A DNA stretch of 64,000 nucleotides from Clostridia bacterium (GTDB lineage: Bacteria > Bacillota > Clostridia > Peptostreptococcales > Acidaminobacteraceae): assembly GCA_016937975.1 (NCBI GenBank), contig JAFGVN010000068.1, positions 1 to 64,000 of the forward strand. The letters run 5' to 3'. Shown here piece after piece: positions 28,160-38,273 of the stretch. The translations under genes and the position numbers were made by a program. Numbering within the stretch: the stretch's first letter is position 1; every line of letters starts with the position of its first letter. The notes under the pieces are model-generated. The model made no database searches and had not been told where the DNA came from. It worked only from the letters and a program-made list of their open reading frames with translations.

Positions 28160-29206
28160 TTAAGCAGTTACTTTATTCAAGACTTCAATGTCTATATTTT
28201 CATCAAGTGCATAACCTTCTCTGTGGTTACATTCACTTAAATACTTACCACACAAAGGACATACTTCTTTTTCACAATAAGACTGATGAAATTCTCCTTT
28301 TTTAGAACCACATGCCTGACAGTCTTCAAAAGCCAAATCCCTTTTCATTTGCTCACCATTCACCAGTACAATTTCAGAATAATGTTTACCTTTCATTAAT
28401 TTGATCTCCTTCTCTAAGATTTTTATGGTTTCTCCTATTTGAGCACCTAAATTTACTTTTGCAACTTCAATAACACCATAGCCTTTAAAATGTTTTAAGT
28501 TAAAGACACTTTTGATGAAGGCATCGGTGATTTTAATATCTGTACATGTGCCATTTAATTGATGATCAGACTCTTCATTCGCATCGTGAATATGAATATT
28601 CCCAACCCTCTCCATTTGTAATGGTGTCAATTGATATGCTAACGCATCTGAAACAACATGTCCAAAATCCAAACAAAATTTTAAGTGAGGATAGTGTATT
28701 AATATTTCATCTATACGATTGATGTTTATCCGTTCTCTTCCAACAATATTTCTATACTTGTCATGTACTTCCTTCGGAAAAATCGATAGATTTCGTATCT
28801 GATTCAGATTTTCGAGATGAAGTACAATGTTCAAACGATGATCCTGAATATACTGATACATGGCATCCAACATCTCAAAGGTCATTTGAATGTCTTCTTC
28901 AATGGAAGTACCTAATGCATGATGTACAACCGCATGCACTGAACTTCCTGTTATTTCAGCGACGCGATTTAATTGGCTTAAAAGAGATAAATTATTTTTA
29001 TCCATTTCTGGTAAATGCACTTGATAGATCTTTCCTGCTTTTTTCAATCTTCTTGCCATTTCCAAATTGTATGATAAGTAATCCGTTCCTTCCAATTCAG
29101 AAAAACTTACTTCCACACCATGAATTTCTTCAGAATTTAAGACGTAATCAAGTATATTTCGTTCTGAATCAACTTCTGAAGGTCTATATCCAATTAGATA
29201 TTTCAT
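28160..29206 (-). CDS. Xylose-isomerase-like TIM barrel protein with C-terminal Cys-rich (zinc-ribbon-like) extension
   Basis: LKFCLDFGHVVSDA and GNIHIHDANEESDHQLNG typical of AP-endonuclease-2-type TIM barrels; tail CQACGSKKGEFHQSYCEKEVCPLCGKYLSECNH. Confidence 0.75.
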   Translation of the reverse strand: MKYLIGYRPSEVDSERNILDYVLNSEEIHGVEVSFSELEGTDYLSYNLEMARRLKKAGKIYQVHLPEMDKNNLSLLSQLNRVAEITGSSVHAVVHHALGTSIEEDIQMTFEMLDAMYQYIQDHRLNIVLHLENLNQIRNLSIFPKEVHDKYRNIVGRERININRIDEILIHYPHLKFCLDFGHVVSDALAYQLTPLQMERVGNIHIHDANEESDHQLNGTCTDIKITDAFIKSVFNLKHFKGYGVIEVAKVNLGAQIGETIKILEKEIKLMKGKHYSEIVLVNGEQMKRDLAFEDCQACGSKKGEFHQSYCEKEVCPLCGKYLSECNHREGYALDENIDIEVLNKVTA

Positions 29207-29502
29207 TAAGGTGATTACTCCTTATTAAGGTTATTTAATTCTTCACAACAGGAACATTTTAACTCAGTGTCAAAAGTCTGTAAACAATTATTTTGTTAAT
29301 TTAATACTAAAATCAGAAATATTTTTTTCTTCCCTACGCATTCTTACAACACTGTAAATAACTGGATTCATTTTGGTTTTAGATTTGCTCAACTAAACAC
29401 TTGTTTTCTCCCAACAAAGATATTAAATTTTTCTGTACACTTTAATTTAAATGTAGGTACTTCCTAAAGTATTCGATATAATGTTCCTGGGAGGAAAGAA
29501 AA

Positions 29503-31026
29503 ATGACTAAATTAGATAAAATATTTGAACTGATGAAAAAATTGGATGCCCTAAGCGTAGAGTCCAGTCGCTTGGGTTGGGTCCAATATACAACAGGATA
29601 TGATTTCGGTGTTGTTGAAAATGACAAGAAAATCAATGATTTCTTAATGAATAAAGATCATTTTGAATTGGTGAAATCTCATTATTCTATGGACTTGGAT
29701 GAAAAAGACCGTAGAAGAATGGATTTGGTTTTTAAGATGTTTGAACCTTATCATAAATCCGACGAAATTAATGCTCTCAATGAAAAAATACAGGAAAAAG
29801 TAAACGAACTGTCTATGATTTTAAATACATTTAGATTTAAATTAGATGGTAAAGAAGTTACCTCTGTAGAACTTTCACAGATTCTAAACAACGATAATGA
29901 TCGTGAAAAGAGAAAAAAAGCATATTTAGCTCGAAATCAAATCAACAAACCAATGGTTGATGCAGGATTTTTAGATTTAATTGAGATGCGTAAGGAAATG
30001 GCAAAATTGAATGGTTTTAACTCTTTTGTTGAATTGAAACTTTATGAAGAAGATTTGACACCAGATATTTTTAAATCATGGAAAGATGAAGTCAATGAAA
30101 TGTTGCCAAAAATGAATGAAAAAAGAAAATATTATGCACAAAAGTTTTTAAAGGATGATCAATTGCATCCGTGGGATGCTGCATATGTTTCTAACAAAAT
30201 TGCACCTTCCTTATCAAAGCAAGTGAATATGCTTGAATACTATAAGCATCTTTCTGATCTTTTTATGAAATTTGGCTTTAATTTGGATGAATACAACATT
30301 ACTTATGATGTGTTTTCAAGACAAAACAAATCTGAATGGGGTTACAATTTCCCTATTGAAACAGCTAAAGACTCTCGTATTCTAGCGAATGTAAAAGATC
30401 GTTTTTACGAATATGGTGTTTTGCTTCATGAGACAGGGCACGGCGTTCATTCCTTCCTTCAAAGTCCAGATGAACCTATTCTTAATATGGGCATCAATGG
30501 TATTGTTACTGAAGGTATTGCGAACTTATTTGGTTCACTTATGTTGAATGAAACCTTTTACAGTACATTCTTTGATACGGATCTTGAAACTGCTCGAGAA
30601 GAGTTCAAGGAAATAAAAGAATGGGAAAAACTAAATGCTTTAAGAAGTGTATCTCGTATTTTATTTGATCAAGCTTTCTACACTACAGAAAATAAAAATC
30701 TTGAAGACATTTATGAAATGTACTGGAATAACGAAAAAGAGATCTTAGGAACTGAAAAAGGTGATTATGAGCCACCATGGGCTTTCTTAATTCATCACAC
30801 CACTCATCCTATATATCTTCACAATTACTTTATGGGCGATGTTACATGTGAAATGCTAGCTGAAGTTTTCAATAAAGCCCATGGTACAAAATCCATTACA
30901 GACAAACCATTGGCATTCGGTAAGTTTTTGTATGAAAAAGTTATTCAGCCATCAGGCTTGTATGATTATAAGACGCTCTTCGAAAAAATTAGTGGTGAGC
31001 CTTTTTCATTAAAGTATATCAAATAA
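29503..31026 (+). CDS. M3-like zinc metallopeptidase (oligoendopeptidase F-like)
   Basis: HETGHGVHSF (HExxH) with downstream GIVTEGIANLFGSLM. Confidence 0.85.
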   Translation: MTKLDKIFELMKKLDALSVESSRLGWVQYTTGYDFGVVENDKKINDFLMNKDHFELVKSHYSMDLDEKDRRRMDLVFKMFEPYHKSDEINALNEKIQEKVNELSMILNTFRFKLDGKEVTSVELSQILNNDNDREKRKKAYLARNQINKPMVDAGFLDLIEMRKEMAKLNGFNSFVELKLYEEDLTPDIFKSWKDEVNEMLPKMNEKRKYYAQKFLKDDQLHPWDAAYVSNKIAPSLSKQVNMLEYYKHLSDLFMKFGFNLDEYNITYDVFSRQNKSEWGYNFPIETAKDSRILANVKDRFYEYGVLLHETGHGVHSFLQSPDEPILNMGINGIVTEGIANLFGSLMLNETFYSTFFDTDLETAREEFKEIKEWEKLNALRSVSRILFDQAFYTTENKNLEDIYEMYWNNEKEILGTEKGDYEPPWAFLIHHTTHPIYLHNYFMGDVTCEMLAEVFNKAHGTKSITDKPLAFGKFLYEKVIQPSGLYDYKTLFEKISGEPFSLKYIK

Positions 31027-31053
31027 AAAATCAGGTTGAATACCTGATTTTTC
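31025..31053. terminator. Rho-independent terminator
   Basis: AAAAATCAGG-TTGAATA-CCTGATTTTT. Confidence 0.7.
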
Positions 31054-31088
31054 TTCTGAAGAAATCCCTTATGCAACAAGGGATTTCT

Positions 31089-33050
31089 TCATGATACTGG
31101 TCTTATAATTTTCATGGTATCTTCCAGACGACTGTAAAAAACATCCATAAGTTTATCATACAATTGATCTTTTTCAACCAAGTCTTCTACATCATGATCA
31201 ATATTCGGATTATCATTAACCTCAATGACATAAATTTTCCCATCTATTTCCTTTAAATCTACGCCATATAAACCGTCACCAATGACATGCGCTGAATCTA
31301 AGGCTGCCTTTATTACACCTTCTGGTACATCACACTGCTTTAAGGTTTCAGAATCACCTTCTGTAACACTCTCATTATTCCAGTTCATAATTTGCCAATG
31401 ATTGTTTGCCATAAAATATTTACAAGCAAAAAGAAATTTACCATCCAGTACACCAATACGCCAGTCAAAATCTGAAGGCATAAATTCTTGCCCTATGATT
31501 AATTCTGATCGCATAAATAATATTTCTAATTTTTCTTCTAATTCATTAAGATTTTCTACTTTATAGACATCTGCAGAAAACGCACTATCTGGCAATTTAA
31601 GCACCAATGGAAATGGTAAGTGTTTTATTTTATCCTTCCACGAATGTTTTTTATTAAAAATCCAACTCTTAGGCATGGCTACATGTGCCTTTTTCAGGGC
31701 ATCATATAAATATACTTTATTGGCACATCTCAAAATAGACCAGGGATCATCTATAACCACTAACCCTTCTGCATAGGCGAATCTGGAAAATTCATAAGTA
31801 TAATCATTCACACTCGTCGTTGTACGAATAAATAAGGCATCAAACTCTGGTATTCGACTGTAATCTTTTTCAGTAATAAAAGTAACAGCAAACCCTTTCT
31901 TCTCTGCAGCTCTTACTATAGCATTTAAAGCTTCTTTATCTGAAGGAGGTGTTTGTTCATCAGGATCAATGAGTATAGCCATATCGTAATCGTAATTTTT
32001 TAGAGAACCTTTACCATATTGATGCTTAAGAAAATAATCTGAAATCCAAGGTTTTATCATTATTTTTTCTTCTTCACTTAAATCCAATAAAGACTTCAAC
32101 TCGATTTGATTTAAAACCCAAATATCCTTTTTTAAAAATGAAAAGGTCAACAGAGGACCATGATACAATTGATTCAGTTGTCTTACCAAATGTTGATATT
32201 TTATATTTTCATTTTGGCCAAAATAACTATGAATTATAATTTCCTTTTCCGTCTCGTCCTTGAAAGTCTTTTGAATCAGATCATCAATTTCTTCACCAAT
32301 ACTTTGTAATACTTTTTTATTATTAATATCTCGAATCATACTGGCACTTGGATATGCTACCTGTTTTCTAGCTAAAGCTAGTAATGACACATAGTATCCA
32401 ACGGATTGGTAATTGTAATTCAAACACAAATTGAATACCTTCATAGATTTCGAGTATTGATAATGGGCATTTTCAATGAAATCGTTAGCTCTTGTCTGTA
32501 TAACATCTGTCATGTCATCAAAAAAATCTGTATCAAAATCCGTAACAATTAGACATTTGGGCTTATGCCTCTTAAGAATCATTTTTAAAGCATGTTTTGA
32601 AGTCTCATAATAATTCTCAAGATATTCTCGTTGTTCAAATCCCAACATTTCATACCATTGAATCAAACTTTTATTAGAGGCATCAACTTCTAAGAATAAC
32701 TGTGAAACTTGTAACTCGTTGCCATAATTTATTGCAAGTTCCATTAATTTTTGTCCAAGGCCTTTCCCTTTTGCCGATTTTAAAACCGCAATCGAATAAA
32801 TCCTAAGACTATGTTTATGAACTTTTAAAATCAAACTCCCAGCAGGCTCATTATTTTCATCATCAATAATGACAACAACTTGATGGTCGCTATGAATACT
32901 TCTTTTTAACATATCACGATTTGAGGCTCTATAGGGTTCAAAAGCTTCGTTTTCTAATGTAACAAGAAAATTCAAGTCATCATTGGTTGCAATACGCATT
33001 TTTTCTTCGAGTAACTGCTGAAGTATATTAATTTCCATTATATTCACCAT
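31089..33050 (-). CDS. GNAT acetyltransferase fused to RimK-like ATP-grasp ligase (with RLAN-like middle region)
   Basis: GNAT motif AVLKSAKGKGLGQKLMELAINYG; ATP-grasp FPLVLKLPDSAFSADVYKV...LIIGQEFMPSDFDWRIGVLDGKFLFACKYF...YGVDLKEIDGKIYVIEVNDNPNIDHD. Confidence 0.85.
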   Translation of the reverse strand: MVNIMEINILQQLLEEKMRIATNDDLNFLVTLENEAFEPYRASNRDMLKRSIHSDHQVVVIIDDENNEPAGSLILKVHKHSLRIYSIAVLKSAKGKGLGQKLMELAINYGNELQVSQLFLEVDASNKSLIQWYEMLGFEQREYLENYYETSKHALKMILKRHKPKCLIVTDFDTDFFDDMTDVIQTRANDFIENAHYQYSKSMKVFNLCLNYNYQSVGYYVSLLALARKQVAYPSASMIRDINNKKVLQSIGEEIDDLIQKTFKDETEKEIIIHSYFGQNENIKYQHLVRQLNQLYHGPLLTFSFLKKDIWVLNQIELKSLLDLSEEEKIMIKPWISDYFLKHQYGKGSLKNYDYDMAILIDPDEQTPPSDKEALNAIVRAAEKKGFAVTFITEKDYSRIPEFDALFIRTTTSVNDYTYEFSRFAYAEGLVVIDDPWSILRCANKVYLYDALKKAHVAMPKSWIFNKKHSWKDKIKHLPFPLVLKLPDSAFSADVYKVENLNELEEKLEILFMRSELIIGQEFMPSDFDWRIGVLDGKFLFACKYFMANNHWQIMNWNNESVTEGDSETLKQCDVPEGVIKAALDSAHVIGDGLYGVDLKEIDGKIYVIEVNDNPNIDHDVEDLVEKDQLYDKLMDVFYSRLEDTMKIIRPVS

Positions 33051-33159
33051 ATCCTCTAATCACCTTTGAAATTGGTTGGCATAATTGAATCTTAAAACGA
33101 TTATCTTCTTCATTATGTTTTTCTGATATTTGTTTTTTTTCTTTCTTTTTCTTTCCCAT
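33028..33159 (-). CDS. Unannotated 43-aa basic peptide overlapping the start of the GNAT/ATP-grasp gene
   Basis: Reading minus strand: TGAGGTT SD, then ATG...TAA encoding MGKKKKEKKQISEKHNEEDNRFKIQLCQPISKVIRGYGEYNGN; its stop lies inside the downstream gene. Confidence 0.5.
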   Translation of the reverse strand: MGKKKKEKKQISEKHNEEDNRFKIQLCQPISKVIRGYGEYNGN

Positions 33160-33211
33160 GTTTATAACCTCAATAGGAAACTATAAGTAAGCCCAGTGCT
33201 TATTATAATCA

Positions 33212-33228
33212 AATCCAATATATGGATT
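33212..33228. promoter_or_regulatory. Short inverted repeat upstream of the 43-aa ORF
   Basis: AATCCA-ATATA-TGGATT near a TATAAT on the minus strand. Confidence 0.35.
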
Positions 33229-33475
33229 ATGATGACAATATTATACTCCTAATATGATTAAAAGCAAGAAATTTATTTCCATTTATGAAGAATGTTTTGC
33301 GATTTCATTTTAGTTCAAAACAATTCCCAAATCCAGTTCATTTTGGTGTCTATTATTTTTCTTTAACAACCAATAATTTACTTTCTAACTATCTTATATC
33401 AAGACTTTCACAATGTTTATCTCATTTTTTTTAGGGTAGAATACTGATAACTATACACTTTAAGCGAGGTTACAT

Positions 33476-35749
33476 ATGAACAAAAAAATTCTAACCATAC
33501 TTATTATAATTCTCCTTTTTAACTTCCCAATATGGTCAGATTCAAAACTTCCTGATGAAATTACTGTTGTAATGGATAACAACTATCCACCCTATGTTTT
33601 TTTTGACGAAAATAATGAGTTAAAAGGAATTTTAATTGATGAATGGGCATTGTTTGAAGAAAGAACAGGCATAAAAGTAAAGCTAAATGCAATGAACTGG
33701 AATGATGCCTTGATCGCTATGGAAAATGGAGAATATGATGTTATAGATACCATTTTTAAAAATCCACAGAGAGAAAAAATATATGCTTTTACAGATTCCT
33801 ATGCAGAAATTGATGTTTCCATTTTCTTTCATAAGAATATTTCTGGTATCAATACCGTTGAATCAATTAAAGGCTTTGCCGTTGCTGCAAAAAGAGGAGA
33901 TCAAGCCGTTAATGTCTTACGTGAAGCTGGCGTAGAAAACATTACTTTGTACGATAGTTATGAGGCGATTATTCAAGCAGCAAAAAACAATGAAGTTGTG
34001 ATTTTTGTTATTGATAACCCTCCTGCAAAATATTTTCTTTATAAATATGGTATTCAAGATACCTTCAACTATACAAGTCCACTTTATACAGGATATTTCC
34101 ATAGAGCAGTCCAGCTGGAACATGCTGATTTAATCCCTATCATTGAAGATGGATTTTCAAGAATTACAGCCAAAGAACGCGAAGTGATCCAGGAAAAATG
34201 GTATGGTAAGACTTCCAGTAACATAAATCAATTTACTAAATACTTAGTGTCTATTGGTTTTGTTGCTTTACTGATTGTACTGGGATTATTCATTTGGAAT
34301 CGAGCATTGACTCGATCAGTTCACAAAAAAACAAAAGAGCTTTCTGATGCGATTCATACACTAAGCTATAACAAGTCAAAACTCAATGCGATTATAGAAT
34401 CTTTACCGGACTGGGTTTTTGTCTCAAACAAGAACGGTACTTTCATAGATTTTCTAACACATAAGGATACGGATAATCTTCTTGTCCAACCCCAACAGTT
34501 TATCAGTCACAACATGTCAGAATTCTTTAACCCAGACTTAACTCAAGTGTTTTTTGACGCCATTACAAATACAATTCATAACAACGAGACGATCACTATT
34601 GAATATAACTTACAGCTTGATACATTAAATTATTATGAAGCTCGATTTTCTAAATTAAATGATGAGGAAGTTGTTATTGTAGTGAGAGATATTTCTGAAA
34701 GAATTATTGCTCAAAAGAAAGTAATCAATTTAAGTATTATGGATACACCAACAGGTGTTTACAATCGTAATTACTTTGAAGAACAAATTGCCCTTTATAA
34801 AAAAACATCTTTAGAAGGTTTAGGATTATTGATGGTCGATTTTGACGGTTTAAAGTTGGTCAATGATACTTTGGGTCATGCTACTGGGGATCGTTATTTA
34901 AAAACTGTGGCAAACTTGTTGAAAGAGGAATTTAAACAGGCTGATTTTATTGCCCGTATTGGTGGTGATGAATTCGTTGTTGTGATGCGAGATTTAAATG
35001 AAATGGAAATACTCATACTTAAAAAATCTCTACAAGAAAAAATTAGGTTGATGAATAATGATGAGCTCACTATACCCTTTAGTATTTCCATTGGTTTTGC
35101 CAATTACGGAACAGATGCATTCTCCATTGAAGATATGATAAAAGTCGCTGATGATTTTATGTATAGAGAGAAACTTTTTCATCGACAAAGCACTAAAAGT
35201 AAAAACATTGAAACCCTTGTAACCATGCTTGATGAAAGAGATTTTATCACGCAAGGTCATGGTTCAAGAATGACAAGACTTGTCGTTGATTTGGCAAAAG
35301 CCCTTAATGTACCTGAATCACAAGTAGAATCCTTAACGCTGTTTGCTCAGTTTCATGATATTGGAAAGATAGGGATCAGTGATGCCATTTTGTTTAAACC
35401 AGGTAAACTTTCTGATACAGAATATATTGAAATGAAACGTCATACCGAAATTGGTTTTAGAATTGCTGAATCTTCTCCAGATTTAATTCACATTTCTGAG
35501 TGGATTTATAAGCATCATGAATGGTGGAATGGTAAAGGTTATCCTTTCGGACTATCCGGAGAGGAAATTCCATTAGCATGTAGAATATTAACTTTAGTTG
35601 ATGCCTATGATGCCATGACAAACGATCGTCCATATAGAAATGCCCTTTCACACAATGATGCAATCAAAGAAATTCTTAATCATACAGGTAGCCAGTTTGA
35701 TCCAAACATTGTGCCAGTCTTTATTGAAATGTTAAATGAAATGTCATAG
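33476..35749 (+). CDS. Periplasmic-binding (SBP_bac_3)-PAS-GGDEF-HD-GYP sensor
   Basis: Signal peptide; SBP3 domain (DNNYPPYVFFDENNELKGILIDEW); TM; RIGGDEFVVVM; FHDIGKIGI and HHEWWNGKGYPFGL. Confidence 0.92.
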   Translation: MNKKILTILIIILLFNFPIWSDSKLPDEITVVMDNNYPPYVFFDENNELKGILIDEWALFEERTGIKVKLNAMNWNDALIAMENGEYDVIDTIFKNPQREKIYAFTDSYAEIDVSIFFHKNISGINTVESIKGFAVAAKRGDQAVNVLREAGVENITLYDSYEAIIQAAKNNEVVIFVIDNPPAKYFLYKYGIQDTFNYTSPLYTGYFHRAVQLEHADLIPIIEDGFSRITAKEREVIQEKWYGKTSSNINQFTKYLVSIGFVALLIVLGLFIWNRALTRSVHKKTKELSDAIHTLSYNKSKLNAIIESLPDWVFVSNKNGTFIDFLTHKDTDNLLVQPQQFISHNMSEFFNPDLTQVFFDAITNTIHNNETITIEYNLQLDTLNYYEARFSKLNDEEVVIVVRDISERIIAQKKVINLSIMDTPTGVYNRNYFEEQIALYKKTSLEGLGLLMVDFDGLKLVNDTLGHATGDRYLKTVANLLKEEFKQADFIARIGGDEFVVVMRDLNEMEILILKKSLQEKIRLMNNDELTIPFSISIGFANYGTDAFSIEDMIKVADDFMYREKLFHRQSTKSKNIETLVTMLDERDFITQGHGSRMTRLVVDLAKALNVPESQVESLTLFAQFHDIGKIGISDAILFKPGKLSDTEYIEMKRHTEIGFRIAESSPDLIHISEWIYKHHEWWNGKGYPFGLSGEEIPLACRILTLVDAYDAMTNDRPYRNALSHNDAIKEILNHTGSQFDPNIVPVFIEMLNEMS

Positions 35750-35812
35750 CTGATGAAGCTTACATATGATATAAGTTAAAATGAATCAATGATATTACAC
35801 AAGGAGTTCATC

Positions 35813-37498
35813 ATGCAAATTAAGTTAAAAAGAAAGATACTTGTAATTTTCATATTTATTTTCATTTTCTCATTATTTTGCATTATTGCCTTTTTTGAAA
35901 ACAGAGAGAATATTTCGGATTACAAGAAAATTGTAAAACATGATGAAGACTTGCTTATTGAGCGTATCAATACATTACTTAATTTTAGTATTGGTAGTGC
36001 TGAAGGTGTTGTATCATTTGTAAGAACATATCCCAATCTAAATCAAGAAGATTTCAGCAATTACGTTTCAAAGGTTTTAGATAATAATAATCTGATTGTT
36101 AGTCATATGGTTGCAATTAAAGATACCACCATTGCTTTTTCTTATCCTTTAGAAGGCAATGAATCCGGTATTGGTATTGATTTAACAGCAGTAGACGATC
36201 AAAGAGATGAAATATTAAAGGTTAAGAATGAAAATATGAGTATGCTCGTAGGACCTGTTAATCTCGTTGAAGGTGGTATTCGATTAATAAACAGGATTCC
36301 AATATTTATTGACCCTATGGATGCTTCAACCTATTGGGGTCAGCTCTCAGTCATTATACGTTATGAAGAATTATTAAACAATGCAGGTATTGTTGATTTA
36401 GATGAGCTCTATCATATACGAATAGAACAAATCAACGAAGATCAAACAAAGGGTTTAATTTACGAAAATCATTCAATTTTCACTGATGATCGTATAGAAT
36501 CCATTGTCAACGTACCCAATGGTAAATGGATTATTACTTTGGAACCGATTCATGGTTTTCATGAAAAAAGCATGACTTTTTATTTATTCTTAGTCCTAGG
36601 GTTCGTTTTTTCTCTTGGTTTATCAGGTATGGTTCGCTATATTCTGAAGATTAATGAAAATTTAAATGAGAAGGTTGAAATTAGAACGGAGCATCTTAAA
36701 AATGCAAATATTCAATTAGAAGAATCCCTTGATGTTTTAAAAACGACTCAATTTCAACTCGTTGAAAAGGAAAAGCATGCTGCTTTAGGGAGTTTAGTAG
36801 CAGGCGTAGCCCACGAAATCAACACGCCTCTGGGTATATGTGTCACAGCAAATTCTTTTTTAAATAGCTTATCCTCCACGCTGCTTGAAGACTTGGAGTC
36901 AGGACAATTAAAAAAATCGAAACTCATTGAAAGCTTGAATCGCATAAATGATTCTACTAATATTATTGATCATAATTTAACTCGCACCAATAATCTAATT
37001 ACAAGTTTCAAACAGCTTTCAGTAGATCAGCATTTAGAAGAAAAACGAATCATTGATGTTCAAGAATATTTTGAATATATTATTCATACGGTTCAACCTA
37101 CTTATGATGCTGGCAATCATACTATCCATTTAAATGTTATTGAGAATAAGCGTATCATTACTTTCCCTGGTGCATTGGCGCAGGTTCTTACAAATCTTTT
37201 GATCAACAGTTTGACCCATGGGTTTAATGAAACTATTGAAGGTACTGTTAACATTGATGTCTCCATTCATGATCAGACCTTGTTTGTAGACTATTATGAT
37301 AATGGCAGTGGCATAGAATCTGAAATTGCAGATAAAATCTTCAATCCGTTCTTTACAACCAAAAGAGAACTTGGTAACACTGGATTAGGTATGCATATTA
37401 TTTTTAATATTGTAACCCAGCAGCTGCAAGGAACCATTCAGCTTATTCACGATCAGGAGAAAGGAGTTCACTTTCAAATTGAAGTGCCAATTTCATAA
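35813..37498 (+). CDS. CHASE-domain sensor histidine kinase
   Basis: GVVSFVRTYPNLNQEDFSNYV (CHASE-like), VAGVAHEINTPLGI (phospho-His box), YYDNGSGIESEIADKIFNPFFTTKRELGNTGLGMHI. Start set to ATG 35813 behind an AAGGAG SD. Confidence 0.88.
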   Translation: MQIKLKRKILVIFIFIFIFSLFCIIAFFENRENISDYKKIVKHDEDLLIERINTLLNFSIGSAEGVVSFVRTYPNLNQEDFSNYVSKVLDNNNLIVSHMVAIKDTTIAFSYPLEGNESGIGIDLTAVDDQRDEILKVKNENMSMLVGPVNLVEGGIRLINRIPIFIDPMDASTYWGQLSVIIRYEELLNNAGIVDLDELYHIRIEQINEDQTKGLIYENHSIFTDDRIESIVNVPNGKWIITLEPIHGFHEKSMTFYLFLVLGFVFSLGLSGMVRYILKINENLNEKVEIRTEHLKNANIQLEESLDVLKTTQFQLVEKEKHAALGSLVAGVAHEINTPLGICVTANSFLNSLSSTLLEDLESGQLKKSKLIESLNRINDSTNIIDHNLTRTNNLITSFKQLSVDQHLEEKRIIDVQEYFEYIIHTVQPTYDAGNHTIHLNVIENKRIITFPGALAQVLTNLLINSLTHGFNETIEGTVNIDVSIHDQTLFVDYYDNGSGIESEIADKIFNPFFTTKRELGNTGLGMHIIFNIVTQQLQGTIQLIHDQEKGVHFQIEVPIS

Positions 37499-37616
37499 AG
37501 AATTGGCAGTTGCTGATTTTTATTGATCCCCTTCTGCCTTTTACATTTCAATATATTTTGAGATTATATGCTTTTTTAAATGGGCATAGTATCATAAACG
37601 AAAAAGGAGTCTAAAT

Positions 37617-38273
37617 ATGTATCAAGAAGAAAATTATCTAGAATTTAAGCATGCATTAAAAACTTTTGAAAAGGAAAAAGCTTATTTACACATCAAATCT
37701 TTATTAGACAACCAAACACTTACAATCATTGAAATCTATGAATTATATCTGGCTAAAAGCCTGTCTGAAATTGCAGGCAATAATTTAGAACAGCAGATTC
37801 CCATTTGGCAAGAACATCTTATAAGTAATATTGTACGTTCTATTGTTGAACTCACCTATCCTTACGTTTTAATTGAAAAAGGGAAAACCAGAGCAATCAA
37901 ACAATCTGTTGTTATATTGTGTCTTGAAGAAGAATATCACGACCTTGGGGCAAGAATGGTTCAAGATTTTTTTGAAATTGCTGGATTTACAGCATACTTT
38001 ATTGGTGCAAATACACCAGATAGTGAAATTGAAAGCGCTCTTCAAGTTTTAAAACCTGAAATTTTATGCATTAGCGTTACAAATTACTATCATTTGTCAA
38101 AATTACATAAACTTTTAAATCATATAAATGAGTTATTCCCGAATCATGATTTTAAAATTGCTGTAGGCGGTTACGCTATTCAAAATAGCAGCAAAGTTGA
38201 AAGTCAAATACAAGCAGATTATTATTTGAAATCCTTTGAAGACATTACAAATTTAAAGGAGGTGCTTTCATGA
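37617..38273 (+). CDS. Cobalamin (B12)-binding domain protein
   Basis: Helical cap followed by EEEYHDLGARMVQDFFEIAGFTAYFIGANTPDSEI...CISVTNYYHL...IAVGGYAI; DxHxxG-like motif is ExHxxG (EYHDLG). Confidence 0.75.
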   Translation: MYQEENYLEFKHALKTFEKEKAYLHIKSLLDNQTLTIIEIYELYLAKSLSEIAGNNLEQQIPIWQEHLISNIVRSIVELTYPYVLIEKGKTRAIKQSVVILCLEEEYHDLGARMVQDFFEIAGFTAYFIGANTPDSEIESALQVLKPEILCISVTNYYHLSKLHKLLNHINELFPNHDFKIAVGGYAIQNSSKVESQIQADYYLKSFEDITNLKEVLS

